Source: Rhodospirillaceae bacterium
GTDB lineage: Bacteria; Pseudomonadota; Alphaproteobacteria; Rhodospirillales; Rhodospirillaceae
DNA length: 32,902 nt
NCBI GenBank assembly: GCA_004297485.1
Contig: SCTM01000249.1
Span: 1 to 32,902 of the forward strand
Reading direction: 5' to 3'
Shown here: piece after piece, positions 15,619 to 23,501 of the stretch
How the letters are laid out: every line of letters starts with the position of its first letter
How positions within the stretch are numbered: the first letter of the stretch is position 1
Position numbers and translations under genes: made by a program
The notes under the pieces: generated by a model
Databases searched by the model: none
What the model was told of the DNA's origin: nothing
What the model saw: only the letters and a program-made list of their open reading frames with translations

Positions 15619-17012
15619 GCGGAAGCCTTTTGATTCGCAATGCACGCGTGGACGGACGTCTCTGCGAGATACGGATCGAGGCCGGGGTCATCGTCGAGAT
15701 CGGGACAGGCCTACGGGGGCAGATGCCAATGCTGGACGCCAAGGGCGGCGCCCTGCTCCCTGGTTTGATCGATCATCATATCCACCTCCTTGCGACTGCA
15801 GCGGAGGCGAACTCCCTTACCGTCAATACCGACACGGATTTTGCGGCCGCCTTGCGGGAAAGAGACCATACTCTTGCGCCGGATCTTGATCTGCGCGTCA
15901 CCGGCTACCACGACAGCTTCCATGGCCCCCTGGATGCGGCGCGGCTGGACGCGCTGGTGTCAGGCCGGCGCGTGCGCGTGCAATATCGTACGGGCAGCCT
16001 GTGGGTGTTGAATTCAAAGGCTCTGGCGGTGGCGCTGCGGGACGGCGATATTCCCGATTGCGTTGAACGTAATGCAGATGGCGTGCCCACGGGCCGGATA
16101 TGGCGCGGCGACGAATGGCTGCGCAGCCGTTTCTCCGCGTCGCCGCCGTCTCTTGCCGCGATCGGCCGCGCTCTGGCCCGCCAGGGGGTGACGCATGTGA
16201 CCGATGCATCGGCGAGTACCAGCGATGAAACGGCGGCACTGTTTGCGTCCGCCATGGCGCGGAATGATCTGCGCCAGCACCTGATGCTGATGAGTGCCTA
16301 TCCGCTTTCCCGGCCAGCCAACGCGCCATGGCGGCTGGGCCCCGTCAAGATCCTGCTGGATGATCACGCATTGCCGCCGCTCGAGACCGTGATGGAAATC
16401 GTCGCGGACGCGCGCCGGCAAAAGCGGTGCGTGGCGGTGCATTGCGTCACGGCGGGCGAACTGGCGATGGCGCTGGCCGGATTTGATGCGATGGGTTCTC
16501 AACCCGGCGATCGTATCGAGCATGGCGGCATCATCACCAGCGAAGCCGTCGCCGAGATCAAACGGCTGGACCTGACCGTTGTCACCCAGCCCGGATTCAT
16601 CGCCGAACGGGGCGATCACTATCTGAGGGAAGTCGAGCCAAGCGATCACGTCAATCTGTATCGCTGCGCCAGCCTCATCGCTGCGGGCATCAAAACCGGC
16701 GGCAGTACAGACGCCCCCTACACGCGCCCCGATATTTGGGCCGCGATTGCGGCCGCCATCCATCGCACGACGGCAGACGGCAAAGTGCTGGGGGCCGGTG
16801 AGTGCCTGTCACCGCCGCGCGCTCTGGCGCTATTCCAAACCGACCTTGCCGATCCGGGGGGGACGCCGCGCCGCATCGCCGTGGGCGCGCCCGCCGATCT
16901 CGCCCTATTGCGAGACAGCTTTGATGCCATCTTGGTAAACGGTTTTGCGGAGCCCGTCGTGGCCACCGTGGTCGCGGGAAATATCGTCTGGGGCGAGGAT
17001 CGGTTGGGTTAG
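15615..17012 (+). CDS. YtcJ-like metal-dependent amidohydrolase
   Basis: A 465-aa amidohydrolase-3 type enzyme. A small beta-sandwich (residues 1-50 and the C-terminal ~60) flanks a TIM barrel. Metal-site residues in order: HxH at His55 and His57 (LIDHHIHLLA), a His in CVAVHCVTAGEL, a His in RIEHGGII, and the Asp in GGSTDAPYTRP. It starts with GTG at 15615, whose last bases overlap the preceding TGA, a classical coupled start. Family members hydrolyse amides, lactams or cyclic imides, and some act on lactones or enol structures. In an operon with a ligase and crotonase it may open a ring or release the acid that the ligase then activates. That order of steps is inferred. Confidence 0.9.
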   Translation: MSGSLLIRNARVDGRLCEIRIEAGVIVEIGTGLRGQMPMLDAKGGALLPGLIDHHIHLLATAAEANSLTVNTDTDFAAALRERDHTLAPDLDLRVTGYHDSFHGPLDAARLDALVSGRRVRVQYRTGSLWVLNSKALAVALRDGDIPDCVERNADGVPTGRIWRGDEWLRSRFSASPPSLAAIGRALARQGVTHVTDASASTSDETAALFASAMARNDLRQHLMLMSAYPLSRPANAPWRLGPVKILLDDHALPPLETVMEIVADARRQKRCVAVHCVTAGELAMALAGFDAMGSQPGDRIEHGGIITSEAVAEIKRLDLTVVTQPGFIAERGDHYLREVEPSDHVNLYRCASLIAAGIKTGGSTDAPYTRPDIWAAIAAAIHRTTADGKVLGAGECLSPPRALALFQTDLADPGGTPRRIAVGAPADLALLRDSFDAILVNGFAEPVVATVVAGNIVWGEDRLG

Positions 17013-17068
17013 CCCCACCCGCGCAGTGGCCACGTGGAGCAAAAAGCGACCACTGGGCGGCAGTCCAG

Positions 17069-17707
17069 CTATGGTCGGGCGTGAATCTCGGCCCTGATCC
17101 GCTTGCCCTCGCCGGTAAACCGCGCCAAAGCCTCGCGGTCGTCCTCGCTGAGGGGAATCTTTTCCAGCGACACCTTCATGGCGTCAATCGCGCGTGGCGT
17201 GCGTAGGACAATGTCCTTCGGTTGGCCGTCGGCCATGAGTTGCGCGCCGATCGGATTCGGCACGAAGCTGATTTTTCGCGTGATGAAACGATATTCCGAC
17301 CAGCCGAGATACCAGAACCAATCGGTATAATAGAGCCAAGAACGCTCGTTGAAGGCGCGAATGTGAGTCGGATCTTGCCACGCGCCGTAGGAAAGATCGT
17401 AGGGCACGAGAATGTTGAACACACCCCCGACACGCAGCAGCTTCAGGCAGTTTGTCATGGTGGCAACGAGGTCCGGCACGTGTTCAAGCACGTCATTGGA
17501 CATGATCTCGTCATAGGTGCCGTGTGCGATCGTCACGTTACCGAAGCGTTGTGTGGGATAGTCGGCCGACCCATGAGGTGGGAAATCACCGCTGACGTCG
17601 GCAACGACGTCGGGCGACCAGTAATCGTTAACGTCAATGTTCAGAAAATCGGCACGAAAATCCTTGCCACTGCCGAGATTGATTTTCAGAGGAGCGGCGA
17701 CGGACAT
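17069..17707 (-). CDS. class I SAM-dependent methyltransferase
   Basis: A 212-aa soluble Rossmann methyltransferase. Motif I is INLGSGKDFRADFLNIDV, with the acidic ribose-binding residue at the end. The second acidic stretch is DEIMSNDVLEHVPD, and the strand-4 block NCLKLLRVGGVFNILVPYD is typical of the methyltransferase_11 / glycosyl-associated group. The middle contains aromatic-rich segments (YYTDWFWYLGWSEYRF) that may form the acceptor pocket. Predicted acceptors in this group include sugars, lipids and small hydroxy compounds; nothing here decides. It converges on the amidohydrolase operon with a 56-nt gap and is separated from the kinase gene upstream by 123 bp. Confidence 0.85.
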   Translation of the reverse strand: MSVAAPLKINLGSGKDFRADFLNIDVNDYWSPDVVADVSGDFPPHGSADYPTQRFGNVTIAHGTYDEIMSNDVLEHVPDLVATMTNCLKLLRVGGVFNILVPYDLSYGAWQDPTHIRAFNERSWLYYTDWFWYLGWSEYRFITRKISFVPNPIGAQLMADGQPKDIVLRTPRAIDAMKVSLEKIPLSEDDREALARFTGEGKRIRAEIHARP

Positions 17708-17830
17708 GGGAAGCGGCGGCTTTCTGTGGGAAGGACGGACACGGCTTGGCCAATGCCCGTCCCGACATTACCCCAAACTCAGGCATGGACAAAGCCTTCG
17801 CGGTCCGACGTATCCTGACCCAAAGCGGGC

Positions 17831-19534
17831 TCAACACTTCATCGCCTCGCAGATCGCTAGTGCAAAATCTCGAAAAGCGATCGGTTTAGTCAGGAGCGCC
17901 GTTATCTTGGCATCCTCCGCGTAACGTCTGGTCTGCGCGTTGACCGCGGTGGCGACACCGATAATGCGTATGTTCATACTCTCCCGCTCCTGGGCAATTT
18001 CGGTAACCCAATCAATCCCCCTCCAGATGGGAAGATTGATGTCAAGGAGAAGAACGTCCGGGCGTTCGATGGCGATTTGCGCCCGCATCTCACTAAGATC
18101 CGTGACGTGAACGACCGCCAGTTCAGGGCGATAGCGCGCATACATATCGATGAGACTGCAACTGCGCGGGTCATCGTCGACATAGAGAATGCGACAGCGC
18201 GGAATATCGACGAACCCGGCATCCGCGTGGCCAGGCACGGCCATGAACTGTTGAGCACGTTGAAGCGTCAGATCGAAGATTGATCCGTATCCTTCGATGC
18301 TCTCGAACGTCAGGTCGGCGCCCATCGCCTGCGCAAGGCGTTTTGACAAGGCCAGGCCGATGCCGGTTCCGTGAATGGTGGACTTGTCCTGGTTGAGTCG
18401 ATTGAAAGGTTGAAAGACCTGCCGACGGAACTGGGCCGGAATACCGACGCCCGTGTCGGCAAATCTCACCACAATGTCTTCGTGAGAAACGACCAGCACA
18501 GTGATGTCGACGCGGCCACGAGGCCGATTGTATTTAATGGCGTTCGAACCGAGATTAACAACAATCTGCAACAGGCGCGTGGGATCGGCCACGACGACCA
18601 CGGATTCACACTCGGATGTGTTGAGCGATAGCGCTACGTTGGCCTTCTGCGCCATCGGTTCAAGGATTGTGGAAGCTTTCTGCAAGCATTCGCAGACATA
18701 GGTTGGCTCAACCTTGATGTTGGAGCGTCCGGATTCGACCATGGACAGATCAAGAAGCCGCTCGATCAAATCGAGAAGCAAGTTTCCGCTGACCTGAATG
18801 TTCTTCAGATATGCGCGTTGCCGCTCGTCCAACCCTTCGGGGTAGACCTGCTCCAGCATTTGGGCAAATCCAAGAATGGAATTAAGAGGCGACCTAAGTT
18901 CGTGGCTCATGCCCGCCAAAAATACGGTCTTGGTATTATTGGCGGCTTCAGCCTCGGATTTTGCTTTAAGAAGCAGTTCTTCCCCATAACGCCGCCGTTC
19001 GACCTCGCGTCGGAGATGGGCATTTGCATCAGTGAGTTCACGGGTCCGTTCCTCGACACGCCGTTCCAGCGAGACCGTCAGCTCATGAAGCTGACGTTCA
19101 GCGGAAGCGCGGTCGGTAATTTCTTTTTGCAGTTGGATATTCTTTGCCTGCAAATCGCCGACACTGGGAATCCGCAGAGCTTTGGGCATAAGCGGCCAAA
19201 GCATCACGGCCGTCGTCATCGATACGACCGCCGTGATCACCTTGATAAGGGCCTGAATGCCGTACACCGGCACCCACAGAGTCAAGATCGAGGTCGCATG
19301 GGTGATACCGCACCACACGATGAATGCGCCGAAGAGATACAAGATCCACACATGTGGAAAATCGCGCCGACGGCATGCAAAACAGACAAGCGCGGCCGGG
19401 ATCGAGAAATAGGCAATGACAATGAGCGAGTCAGCGATAACGTGAGTCCACAGGATATCCGGTCGCCAAAGCAGACACATTCCATGCGGCATAAATCCAT
19501 CTTCGTCGAAAAAGGATTTGATCGAGGCAAACAT
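17831..19534 (-). CDS. hybrid histidine kinase with ethylene-receptor-like membrane domain
   Basis: A 567-aa inner-membrane sensor. Residues 30-115 form three hydrophobic helices closely resembling the plant ETR1 ethylene-binding domain, including IAYFSIPAAL and FGAFIVWCGITH. Asp35, Tyr42, Ile72, Cys75 and His79 line up with ETR1 Asp25, Tyr32, Ile62, Cys65 and His69, all with a constant offset of 10; Cys and His are the copper ligands. A coiled-coil linker (about 125-200) follows, then a HisKA domain with His211 (GMSHELRSPLNSI), an ATPase domain with N and G boxes (NLGSNAIKYN, ADTGVGIP, GTGIGLALSKR), and a receiver with acceptor Asp498 and Lys550. There is no GAF domain, unlike plant receptors. 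ATG 19534 was preferred to a GTG at 19570 because it starts just before the family's FMPHG segment. No response-regulator gene is adjacent. Confidence 0.93.
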   Translation of the reverse strand: MFASIKSFFDEDGFMPHGMCLLWRPDILWTHVIADSLIVIAYFSIPAALVCFACRRRDFPHVWILYLFGAFIVWCGITHATSILTLWVPVYGIQALIKVITAVVSMTTAVMLWPLMPKALRIPSVGDLQAKNIQLQKEITDRASAERQLHELTVSLERRVEERTRELTDANAHLRREVERRRYGEELLLKAKSEAEAANNTKTVFLAGMSHELRSPLNSILGFAQMLEQVYPEGLDERQRAYLKNIQVSGNLLLDLIERLLDLSMVESGRSNIKVEPTYVCECLQKASTILEPMAQKANVALSLNTSECESVVVVADPTRLLQIVVNLGSNAIKYNRPRGRVDITVLVVSHEDIVVRFADTGVGIPAQFRRQVFQPFNRLNQDKSTIHGTGIGLALSKRLAQAMGADLTFESIEGYGSIFDLTLQRAQQFMAVPGHADAGFVDIPRCRILYVDDDPRSCSLIDMYARYRPELAVVHVTDLSEMRAQIAIERPDVLLLDINLPIWRGIDWVTEIAQERESMNIRIIGVATAVNAQTRRYAEDAKITALLTKPIAFRDFALAICEAMKC

Positions 19535-19786
19535 CGTGCCGTCCCACGGTTTTGCATGCGTCAACCCCACGACGAGGAAATAGATAGCGACGCAACCTTA
19601 AGGATAATATCAGCCGCCGCCTCTTATTCTGAGTCGAAACTTATTGTGCGGGGCTAGGGTATTCGCCCGAGGACTCAGCCATCTCGGATATGTTGATAAT
19701 TACCAGTAGAAACAACAGCCTACTGGCGGCCATATCGCGAGGGCGAGGCGACGATCCGGCAGAAAGATGCGGGATTGGCGCGGCGG

Positions 19787-20209
19787 TTATGCCCAGGGCG
19801 TGACCGGCGGGACTTGGCAGGGTCCTTCCACGTCGATGGTTCCGAAATCCGCGGGGCCGACGATTTCGAGATATTCCATGTCGGGCGAGTAATCGAACAG
19901 GTAGTGGACGATTCCCGGTTTCTGATGAACACAATCCCCAGCCGTGACAAGGGTCAGTTGGTCCTCATACATGAACTTGGCCCAACCCTTCATCATGATG
20001 ACGATTTGAAAATCGGCGACATGCTTGTGCCAGCCCGTGCCATTCGTGGGCGGCCGATTGGCCTTAACCAAGTGGGCGACGACTTTGCCGTTCGTGGCCG
20101 CTGCTATGCCCAGGTCGCGATAGAGAAAGAAATCTCGAAGGCCTTCTCCGCGATAATTCGTGTCATCGGGTTTGATGTGTGAAAACTGTGTTGCGCCCGC
20201 GTCCGTCAT
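19787..20209 (-). CDS. cupin-domain protein
   Basis: A 140-aa single-domain cupin. Motif 1 reads GTGWHKHVADFQIVIMMKG, with two His but Gln in place of the usual Glu, and motif 2 reads AGDCVHQKPGIVHYLFDY, with a metal His. This is a plausible metal site with an altered ligand. The protein is soluble, with no signal peptide. Such small cupins can be dioxygenases, isomerases or ligand sensors; no choice is possible here. ATG 20209 has a preceding AGGGGA at about 7 nt and was preferred to a GTG at 20251. The neighbours (kinase and patatin) give no pathway clue. Confidence 0.85.
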   Translation of the reverse strand: MTDAGATQFSHIKPDDTNYRGEGLRDFFLYRDLGIAAATNGKVVAHLVKANRPPTNGTGWHKHVADFQIVIMMKGWAKFMYEDQLTLVTAGDCVHQKPGIVHYLFDYSPDMEYLEIVGPADFGTIDVEGPCQVPPVTPWA

Positions 20210-20495
20210 AACAAGTCCCCTTTGTCTCGACCTGATAGACTGCGTGCCCACCTATGTTTCCGCTCCCTCCCCAACTGTTCACAGCGAGCACCAAATCCGC
20301 AACGCCGACGAAGCCTTCCCGTCCCGCCGCACGTGCGGTAAATCCGTGACGCTTGCCCCCTGGATCGTGGACACAAACGCCATGGGATGAAGGTTAACGT
20401 GTTTTATGCTGCGGTGCAATATCGTCGTAATGCGCCCATCTGGGCCGTGTCTTCTGCGGGGCTCTGGCGCCCCATCCGCGTCACGCGCTGTCAAC

Positions 20496-21533
20496 TCAAT
20501 GATACATCTTCATCATGTCGAGCGTTGATTCAACTTCGATGCGGTCGAAATTCTCAGCCAGCCATTTATCGGTCGTGCTCACACCTAATTCGTAGAGGTA
20601 ACGCAGGAATTTCCAGTCGGCGTTGAACTTGGACGAGGCGCCGAGCTGACTCATCTCGTCTTCCGCCACGATGATATGAAAATTGACATGGTGAAACGGC
20701 GTGTCGTGCAATTTGCCCTGATCGATCAATTTTGAAATCGTGGCGATGCCGCTCATTTCGCGCACCAGGGTCGAGTTGAAGCTGACCTCGTTGATGCGGT
20801 TCAAAATCTCGCGCGCGGTGGTCGGTGCTTCCGGACGGTTCATGGGATTGATTTGTACAATCACGACGTCCTTGCTGACGCACTCATGAATCAACGGTGC
20901 AATCGCAGGGTTCGCGAGATAGCCGCCATCCCAATACTGCTCGCCATCGATCTCGACCGCCTTAAACATGAGCGGAAGACATGCCGAGGCGAGCAAGGCA
21001 TCAACGGACATTTCTTCGGTTCGGAACACCTTCAGCTTGCAGGTCCGGACATTGGACGCCGAGACAAACAGCTTGATATCTTTGCGACGGCGCAATCCCT
21101 CGAAATCAACCATCTCGGAAAGAATGTCGCGCAGCGGATTGAGGTTGAGGGGATTGAGTTGAGACGGCGAAAACATGCGCGAGAAAAAGTCCGCCATCAT
21201 GAACGCGGGCGAATTGTCCACGTTCCAGTGCTTATCGCCGCCTGGCATGAACCACGGCATCATTGCCTGCGACGACATGAATGCGCCGTCGCTGACTTTC
21301 TTCCAGAAAACACCGAGGCTGTCGATCGCCCCCTGCCGTCCGCCCTTTATAAAACCGTCCGTGAATACAACACCGTTCATGGCGCCGGCGCTGGTGCCGC
21401 TGATACCGTCGATAAAAATACGCCCGTCACGCATCAAGCGGTCCAGAACGCCCCAGGTGAACGCCCCGTGCGCGCCGCCGCCTTGAAGCGCCAGGTTCAG
21501 GCGCTTGCGTTGGTTTTTTTGGACTTTGGTCAC
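20496..21533 (-). CDS. patatin-like phospholipase
   Basis: A 345-aa lipid acyl hydrolase of the patatin family. The oxyanion-hole loop GGGAHGAFTWG is at residues 18-28, the nucleophile Ser48 is in GTSAG, and the catalytic Asp202 is in YWDGGYLANPA, giving a complete Ser-Asp dyad. There is no signal peptide, so it is probably cytosolic or membrane-associated, as in bacterial patatins linked to lipid-body or PHB turnover. The only nearby start in frame is GTG 21533, without a strong ribosome binding site, so the start is somewhat uncertain. It stands alone, 286 bp upstream of the cupin start, with no hairpin worth calling after its stop. Confidence 0.93.
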   Translation of the reverse strand: MTKVQKNQRKRLNLALQGGGAHGAFTWGVLDRLMRDGRIFIDGISGTSAGAMNGVVFTDGFIKGGRQGAIDSLGVFWKKVSDGAFMSSQAMMPWFMPGGDKHWNVDNSPAFMMADFFSRMFSPSQLNPLNLNPLRDILSEMVDFEGLRRRKDIKLFVSASNVRTCKLKVFRTEEMSVDALLASACLPLMFKAVEIDGEQYWDGGYLANPAIAPLIHECVSKDVVIVQINPMNRPEAPTTAREILNRINEVSFNSTLVREMSGIATISKLIDQGKLHDTPFHHVNFHIIVAEDEMSQLGASSKFNADWKFLRYLYELGVSTTDKWLAENFDRIEVESTLDMMKMYH

Positions 21534-21669
21534 GGGCGGGCGACTTTCCAGGTCAATCGAGTGACCTAGGATTTCATGATTGTGTCTATCGTCCGTTAAT
21601 TTCGCGCGGAGGGATCGGACTCAATCACGGAATCGCAAAACGCAGCCTATGCGGGAATAGAGGCCAGGC

Positions 21670-21909
21670 TCAGTCGCCCGACTCCGGAGGCAAGCCGCGC
21701 CACCGCCGGACAGCTTCATGGCGGTGCGTAAGCTCGGCATAGCCCACGGCCTCCCGGGATCTGGCGCTAGCGCGCCATGCCGGCAGCGCGTGATCCCACA
21801 ATGGCGTCGACCATCCACTCGAAGACACTCGCCCAATGTCGCGTTGATCACGTGAACTGATCGGCGTTTCCGAGCGGCGCTGATGGGACTTCAAATTGGC
21901 ATGTGTCAC
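21670..21909 (-). CDS. possible small basic protein with strong ribosome binding site
   Basis: A 79-aa candidate gene in an otherwise empty 700-bp gap. A GAGGAGG sequence at 21916-21922 lies 6 nt before GTG 21909 on the minus strand, as strong a ribosome binding site as any in this window. The product is rich in Arg, Ser and Trp (RRSETPISSRDQRDIGRVSS near the N-terminus), has no signal peptide, and matches no family I recognise. Small Arg-rich proteins are common in alphaproteobacteria, but this one lacks the DUF1127 pattern. It may be a real lineage-specific gene or a chance frame. Confidence 0.4.
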   Translation of the reverse strand: MTHANLKSHQRRSETPISSRDQRDIGRVSSSGWSTPLWDHALPAWRASARSREAVGYAELTHRHEAVRRWRGLPPESGD

Positions 21910-22229
21910 GGGTGTCCTCCTCATTGGTCGATCTCGTTTCTATCCCCGCTGCCCACGGCGCGGAATGTAGACCAAGTCGCGACGCCTGTACCTGAAGATA
22001 TTGTGAAGAAGCGGCAACGAAATCGCGGAACCAACCTGTCCGCGCACACGGTCGCCGAAACAACGCAGCGCGCACGTGCGATGCTGCAGCGCGGTGGATA
22101 ATTCGATGCTGGGTACGCCGCGTTACATTCCAACATCTAACCGGCCATTGATGGCATGCCCCATGATCAAGCCTAAGATTGGGTTCGTTCCACATGCAGG
22201 GTGAACATTCGTCGAAGGAAGCCAGCGCC
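21910..22229. other. intergenic region before the exported methyltransferase-like gene
   Basis: 320 bases containing the leader of the possible small gene and of the plus-strand methyltransferase-like gene. Open frames on both strands have no family features. No repeats or strong hairpins were seen. Confidence 0.5.
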
Positions 22230-23009
22230 ATGTATCGTCCCGTTTTGATCGCCACCATTTTTACTGCGCTTATGATCGGTTTCTCAATCGGCACACCGGC
22301 GTGCGCGAACGACAAAATTCCCCGCGCGATCATGGCGGCTGTCGCCGACTCAGGCCGTCCCGACGCGGACAGGCAGCGGGATGAACATCGCAAGCCTGCG
22401 GAAGTCGTCGCTTTCGCTGGGCTTAAACGCGGCGATAAGATTGCCGACCTCATCCCAGGCGGTGGTTATTTCACGCGCATCTTCAGCAAAGTGGTCGGTA
22501 AACACGGTCACGTTTATGCCGTGGTGCCGTCAGAGATTCTGCAATTTCGGGCCACAGCCGCGGTTGGAATCAAAGCTATCGCCGCTGACAAAGCCTACGG
22601 CAATACGTCCGTGATTCTCACACCGATTGCAGAATTCAAGGCGCCCGCACCGCTCGATATGGTCTGGACATCAGACAACTACCACGATCTCAAAATCGCG
22701 TTCATGGGGCCGGCGGATACCGTGGCCTTAGACAAGGCGATCTTTGAAGCTCTCAAGCCCGGAGGTATCTTCCTGGTACTTGATCACGTGGCTGCGCCCG
22801 GCTCAGGCGCCCGCGACGCTGCGACGCTGCACCGCATCGACCCTGATCTTGTGAAGACGGAAGTCACCGCCGCCGGCTTCGTGCTTGAGGCTGAAAGCGA
22901 CGTACTGCGCAATCCCCAAGACGATCATACGGCCAAGGTATTCGACACCGCGATCGAAGGAAAAACCGATCAGTTTGTCTTCAGGTTCCGCAAACCCGAA
23001 ACCCATTGA
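22230..23009 (+). CDS. exported methyltransferase-like protein (COG4798 type)
   Basis: A 259-aa Rossmann methyltransferase-fold protein with a convincing Sec signal peptide (RPVLIATIFTALMIGFSIG, then TPACAND near a cleavage site). After it come DKIPRAIMAAVADSGRPDAD and RDEHRKPAEVVAFAGLKRGD, the degenerate SAM loop ADLIPGGGYFTRIF, and the late strand block LKPGGIFLVLDHVA. The family (predicted methyltransferase COG4798) is known as exported proteins with no proven reaction, which is odd because SAM is cytoplasmic. ATG 22230, with AAGGA about 10 nt upstream, was chosen over earlier TTG/ATG codons because it puts the signal peptide at the N-terminus. It stands alone between the small-gene region and the amtB leader. 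Confidence 0.87.
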   Translation: MYRPVLIATIFTALMIGFSIGTPACANDKIPRAIMAAVADSGRPDADRQRDEHRKPAEVVAFAGLKRGDKIADLIPGGGYFTRIFSKVVGKHGHVYAVVPSEILQFRATAAVGIKAIAADKAYGNTSVILTPIAEFKAPAPLDMVWTSDNYHDLKIAFMGPADTVALDKAIFEALKPGGIFLVLDHVAAPGSGARDAATLHRIDPDLVKTEVTAAGFVLEAESDVLRNPQDDHTAKVFDTAIEGKTDQFVFRFRKPETH

Positions 23010-23134
23010 GGTCGTGCGGCGGCCTTCATTGAGGGCTGGGTCCGCCGGTGCCCAAGTTATACAGCACGGATGGCGCGCCGCTGCACAATCTCGGGGCATA
23101 AGGCGAATGACGATCTGATTCTTTATAACTGGTT

Positions 23135-23153
23135 AATAATGCTAATCATTATT
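23135..23153. promoter_or_regulatory. Fur-box-like palindrome
   Basis: The perfect inverted repeat AATAATG-ctaat-CATTATT matches the classical 19-bp Fur consensus at 16 of 19 positions. It lies about 350 bp upstream of amtB and could act on it, on an unrecognised short RNA, or on nothing. Confidence 0.5.
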
Positions 23154-23172
23154 CCTCGCCCGCATACGGTGC

Positions 23173-23191
23173 AGGCCATAGGCCATAGGCC
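23173..23191. repeat. short tandem repeat
   Basis: AGGCCAT in 2.7 tandem copies. Probably simple slippage; no function is apparent. Confidence 0.6.
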
Positions 23192-23236
23192 TTCGCCGAC
23201 GAAAAAAGACCAATCGCCACTCCCTTGAGCCTTGCT

Positions 23237-23255
23237 TTGCACAATATTTAAGCAA
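23237..23255. promoter_or_regulatory. possible NtrC-type enhancer site
   Basis: TTGC-N11-GCAA inverted repeat including TTGCAC, about 145-165 bp upstream of the sigma-54 promoter, the usual enhancer distance. The right half departs from the NtrC consensus, so support is weak. Confidence 0.3.
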
Positions 23256-23399
23256 TGAGAAAAAATTTGGGCCCTTCAGGGCAAAAGCCAGCGTGAGTTC
23301 GAAGTCTAGGCCATATTACGGCGTGTGCTTCCCCTCGCGACTGCAATTTTATATCGAGTAACGATCACATCACGTACTTTTGCTGCGCCTTTTCTAAAC

Positions 23400-23414
23400 G
23401 GCACAAGCCTTGCA
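23400..23414 (+). promoter_or_regulatory. sigma-54 (RpoN) promoter of amtB
   Basis: GGCAC-AAGCC-TTGCA matches the -24/-12 consensus, with GG and GC separated by the required 10 bases. Transcription would start near 23425, giving a leader of about 77 nt before amtB. Nitrogen-limitation control through NtrC is the expected mode for this gene. Confidence 0.75.
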
Positions 23415-23501
23415 TTGATGTTTCCGGGTCAAAATGTCTTTCGCCCAGACATCTGGGGATCGCTGGACCTGATCGAGCCCAAACATGCGGGGAATGTCAC
23501 C

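Larger units (their letters stand above)
23010..23501. other. long leader region of the amtB locus
   Basis: 492 bases without a supported gene but rich in signals: a Fur-box-like palindrome, a short tandem repeat, an NtrC-like inverted repeat and a sigma-54 promoter, each listed separately. A GCCC-TTCA-GGGC hairpin at 23271-23282, next to an A6 run, could also end a leftward transcript. Confidence 0.7.

Noticed and set aside
17024-17055. Possible terminator between the amidohydrolase and the convergent methyltransferase
   Set aside because: Only a 6-bp CAGTGG/CCACTG stem with a 20-nt loop and no T tract.
18818-19657. 279-aa open frame on the plus strand
   Set aside because: Antisense to the histidine kinase, whose domains are complete and in order.
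20458-20473. Terminator after the patatin gene
   Set aside because: A 5-bp GGGGC/GCCCC stem without a T tract is too weak at this GC content.
21848-22453. 201-aa minus-strand frame across the methyltransferase-like gene start
   Set aside because: It overlaps a plus-strand gene with signal peptide and SAM-fold motifs, and shows no family pattern.
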